In this document: one piece after another, positions 60,752 through 64,000 of the stretch
Layout: the number at the start of each line of letters is the position of its first letter
Numbering within the stretch: the first letter of the stretch is position 1
NCBI RefSeq assembly: GCF_932526225.1
Contig: NC_064035.1
Span: forward strand, 17,287,969 to 17,351,968
Direction: 5' to 3'
DNA length: 64,000 nt
Origin: Nematostella vectensis
Lineage: Eukaryota; Cnidaria; Anthozoa; Actiniaria; Edwardsiidae
Translations under genes and position numbers: made by a program
Notes under the pieces: model-generated
Told to the model about the DNA's origin: nothing
Database searches by the model: none
The model's input: the letters and a program-made list of their open reading frames with translations, nothing else

Positions 60752-63030
60752 TGTCAGGAGTAATTCTCGGTGGAGAAAATACCTGTAAGAAACAAACACA
60801 ATCCAACATAAAAATAAATAAGTAACAAACAGGGGGATCCATGATGAGACATAAATTAGTTTTGAATCAGAGAAATAACAAAGTGCTTGTGTTTACTTCG
60901 ATGCCGACTGATTTTCATTACTAAATAACATCCTTGTAGTTGTGTCACATGAGAAAACTAGACTTATGGGAGTGTCCAATAAAATATTTGAGCAACAACC
61001 CATGCCTCATAAGAATTTCAACAAATAACAATTTATCTCTATGGTTTGGGGGGGGGGGGGGGGGGGGCGCTTATTCTGTGCTCTTCATACATAGATTGTT
61101 CTTTACAGCACATGTATAGAAGTCTGTTATTTAACATTTATTTATGTGGACGTAAAAATCATACTAGTCCAATACTCTGACAAATGTACACATGGCATTG
61201 TTCCCTTTCATTGTTTTACTTCATTCTCTAATACGCTCCAATAGCCTCAATTGTTTCAGACAATGCCACACATTTTGTTTCCCCCCCCCTCCCTCTCCCC
61301 CCTGGGGGACTCCCACAAAAACAGATGGGGTGATCGATGGCAAAATCAATTTTAATTGTGACATAAACTGCCAAAAATGTCACCCCCCCTTTCTAAATAC
61401 TAGATCCACCACTGCCTTCACCATCAAATTTTAGTTTATTTTTACTGATAGCTTCCTTCTGAAAAAGGTGCAATTTGGTGGTTGTCATTTATCTAAAGCG
61501 GAATGATATACTACTAACTTAAAACCAATAATGTTGTAAGTTTGAAAATGAGGGATGAGAAGTTTACCCGGTACCCCTCCCCAGCCAGACAAGAAAATGA
61601 AATGACTAAATAAACTGCAAGCCTAAATCAAACATGCAGTCTACGAAAAAAAATATATAATTTCGATTTGCGATGATACAAAATAAATAACTGCCTCGCA
61701 TACTTGCCGAAGAAATTTAATCCATGGAAACATTCTATTCAAGCAGTTGCAGATGTTGTCATTTAAAACATTACTGATTACTCTAGGTGCATTAAAAATT
61801 CGCTTTCGAATTTGACAGCTCGAATAAATTTGATTCTAGAAACCGAAGATAAAACTTCGCCACGTAACGACTTCTAAAAACGCTTTCCATCACAAAATTA
61901 AACCAAAAGAGCTCTACACGATATGGCTTAAAGGTGTTTGCTTGATATGAAATCATAATAACGTAAAATAAGAAGGGGAAATGACGAGCAACAAAGAAGT
62001 ATACGACTCAATACCCCGACGCGAATTCCATCTATAATAACGAAGCTCGAGAACTAAATATCACTTTGGAAGATAGTTTTCCTTCTTCTTCGACATATTA
62101 AAAAAAATGAAATCATTGTTCGTCGGCTGATCTCCTGTTCTCCATTATAAATATCAAATGAAGCGATTTGCAATTCAAATTCTTAGCGCCTGTTCGATGC
62201 AGATCACCGCTCGACTGAAAGTACATATCAACATGGCGGTCGCAGCTGAAAGGTTGAATAGCACACGTGTGGCTGTTAGACACAGATTCTACTAAACAGG
62301 ACGAAATGATGCCTTACCCAAGATACACTTACACAAGATAGTCAAGGAAACACTAGTAAATTTACCCCTCTAGGGATTTGGGCGATTGTTTGAGCATAGC
62401 GTCTTAAAGATACAGACAGTGTGACTGAAGTGAGTATAAATTGTACAGCAAATCAATTCCATCAACAAAGAACGGTTAGAATAATCGAAAGCAGCGAAGT
62501 AGGAGATATCTTCCATCAGCACCAGTACCCTCGCCGAAAATCTTACCATACATACCAGATATGAGTTGGAGGTAGTGTGAGGATTCACATGGCTTGTTTA
62601 CGGTAGAGAAGTGGGGAAAATCGAGGACGGATAAGTGAGGCACATTCAAGCGATTAGGTATTCCGTGCGCAACTCGTCCGCGCCGATACGCGGGAACTTG
62701 GCACGTGATCTAGCAACTAGAGCCTCTCTCGCCGATCGTCTGTCTGTAAAACTCGGCGAGTGTCGGATGGCGAGTGTCGGATTTCGCTCTAAAAAAAAAT
62801 GGGATTTTAGTTTTTCATTTCGAGTTTTAAAGATATGATTGCATTTTTTCATCGGTCGGTCGGCCGCGCGAGGCGATACTAGCAATGCTGACTGATGTTG
62901 ATTTTAAAAATTGGAGAACTCAACTGTATTTGTATTCTCTCTAATGTCCCCTAGTTTATAGGGTTGGGTGGAAGGTAGAATTAGAGTTTATTGTTTGCTA
63001 CGCGCGATCTCATTGATTGATTAGCAGGGA
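60752..63030. other. POU gene 5' region, no coding gene recognised
   Basis: Should hold the noncoding 5' exon(s) and promoter of the POU gene. Seen here: a G-run followed by GCGCTTATTC at 61050-61075 (related to the GC-core repeat family), a C/T-rich stretch at 61278-61310, and otherwise AT-rich unique sequence. The region 62640-62800 is GC-richer and lacks a TATA box, a plausible promoter area. Confidence 0.4.
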
Positions 63031-63716
63031 GTGTAGGTTTTTGTCGAGGGTAAAATGTCGAGGGTCGAGGGAAACTTAATATTTATCGGAGAGACTCAGC
63101 GAATAGCTCATTCTACGCGCTTGAGTCCCAGGAGTACGATGTTCGGTACCTTTTATAGTTTTCGAGTAAATTGAGTTTTAGTGAACTTCGAAAAATGCCA
63201 ATAAACTCATCGAGTTTTTTTCCGAATTTTTTTTTTTTTTATGCCCGTTAGACTCCCCTGAATTTTGTGCATCTAGGAAAATTGAAGCGATTCAGAGATT
63301 CGCAGGGAACACTAACCTTGAAACGTGCTCCATTTCGTCCTCGAAGACCATATGTGCTTCTACAAAAACCCGAGGAGTGTAGGTGGCTGGACAACCTACA
63401 TTCCAATCCTCCTTCACTTCACTCACTTTCGTGGGAAAATGGAAAATTATCTGCAGGTACACTAGCGCCACAAAGTGTCCACTTTATTTTTCTTTACTGT
63501 TAAAAATAAGAATATCTGAATCGCTTCAATTTTCCTAGATGCACAAAATTCAGGGGAGTCTAAAGCGCATAAAAGATTTTTTTCCGAAACATCCGAAATT
63601 ATCTTCGTACTCCTGGGACTCAAGCGCGTAGAATGAGCTATTCGCTGAGTCTCTCCGATAAATATTTTAAAGTTACCCTCGACATTTTACCCTCGACCCT
63701 CGACAGAAACCTACAC
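63031..63716. mobile_element. 686-bp foldback DNA element
   Basis: Left arm starts GTGTAGGTTTTTGTCGAGGG and includes GAGACTCAGCGAATAGCTCA; the right arm is its inverted copy, ending AAACCTACAC at 63716. A second inverted block (CTGAATTTTGTGCATCTAGG...GAAGCGATTCA) lies nearer the centre. The flanks carry GATTAGCAGGGA on the left and GATTAGCGGGA on the right, a likely target duplication with one indel. No transposase is present; the central 78-codon ORF is unremarkable. Confidence 0.8.
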
Positions 63717-64000
63717 TCGATTAGCGGGACGTACATCCCCTTACAGTTGTTGACAGGACCTTTGAGGTAATGACCAAAGACAAGTGCGGACACGAGTAGA
63801 CAGTGGGCAAAAGTTTGTCCTCGGCGGGCTGAAGATCAGAGGATGCGACGGCCTGCAGGCTGAGCTGGCCGTTTCGAAACAAAAAAACAAATTTGTTTAT
63901 CCTTGTCAATCAGGCCGTTGCGAAATGAAACATTATCGCAGGCAAACTATAGAATTGTACTAGTTGCAGCTTGCTCGACAATGGACAGAAATAGATCCCA

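Overview
The window is animal (metazoan) nuclear DNA. It is AT-rich and has multi-exon genes with GT-AG introns, intronic minisatellites, a Penelope-like retroelement, a tRNA-derived SINE and several MITEs. The gene families are animal-specific: neurabin/spinophilin, phospholipase C-beta, POU homeodomain, CSRNP and a class A GPCR. The gene set and the divergent GPCR suggest a cnidarian, possibly a sea anemone. Another invertebrate such as amphioxus cannot be excluded from sequence alone.

Layout from left to right. (1) 1-7299, minus strand: the 5' six coding exons of a neurabin/spinophilin gene, which runs off the left edge. A two-helix ORF sits inside one of its introns. (2) 7.3-12.3 kb: no gene recognised; a 31-bp minisatellite, GC-rich interspersed repeats and a 47-bp array. 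(3) 12337-12945, minus: a short intronless CSRNP gene. (4) 14156-17596, minus: a seven-exon LETMD1 gene, head to head with an intronless CutA gene (17770-18219, plus) across a 173-bp shared promoter. (5) 18.2-24.3 kb: no gene recognised. (6) 24318-49242, plus: a complete 35-exon phospholipase C-beta gene. I spliced it by hand; every intron is GT-AG and the phase is continuous over 1258 residues. (7) 49.2-54.3 kb: 3' region, MITEs, a 1.45-kb array of a 22-bp unit, and a hammerhead-like motif. (8) 54322-57234, plus: a three-exon orphan class A GPCR. (9) 59309-60751, minus: a POU gene with its whole coding region in one exon. (10) 60.8-64 kb: probable POU 5' region and a 686-bp foldback element.

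The genes do not form an operon. GPCR to PLC-beta is a known signalling axis, but their proximity here is not evidence of a link. LETMD1 and CutA probably share a promoter.

The most unusual signal is in the PLC-beta gene. At least three, probably four, of its splice junctions (exon 9 donor, exon 12 acceptor, exon 23 donor, exon 25 acceptor) have been copied into the adjoining intron. The exon 12 and exon 23 cases have expanded into clean arrays of decoy splice sites with 70-bp and 107-bp periods. Other points of interest are hammerhead-like motifs tied to a Penelope-like element, a two-helix exon phase-compatible with the neurabin coiled-coil exons, and three neighbouring minisatellites that seem to share one ancestor.
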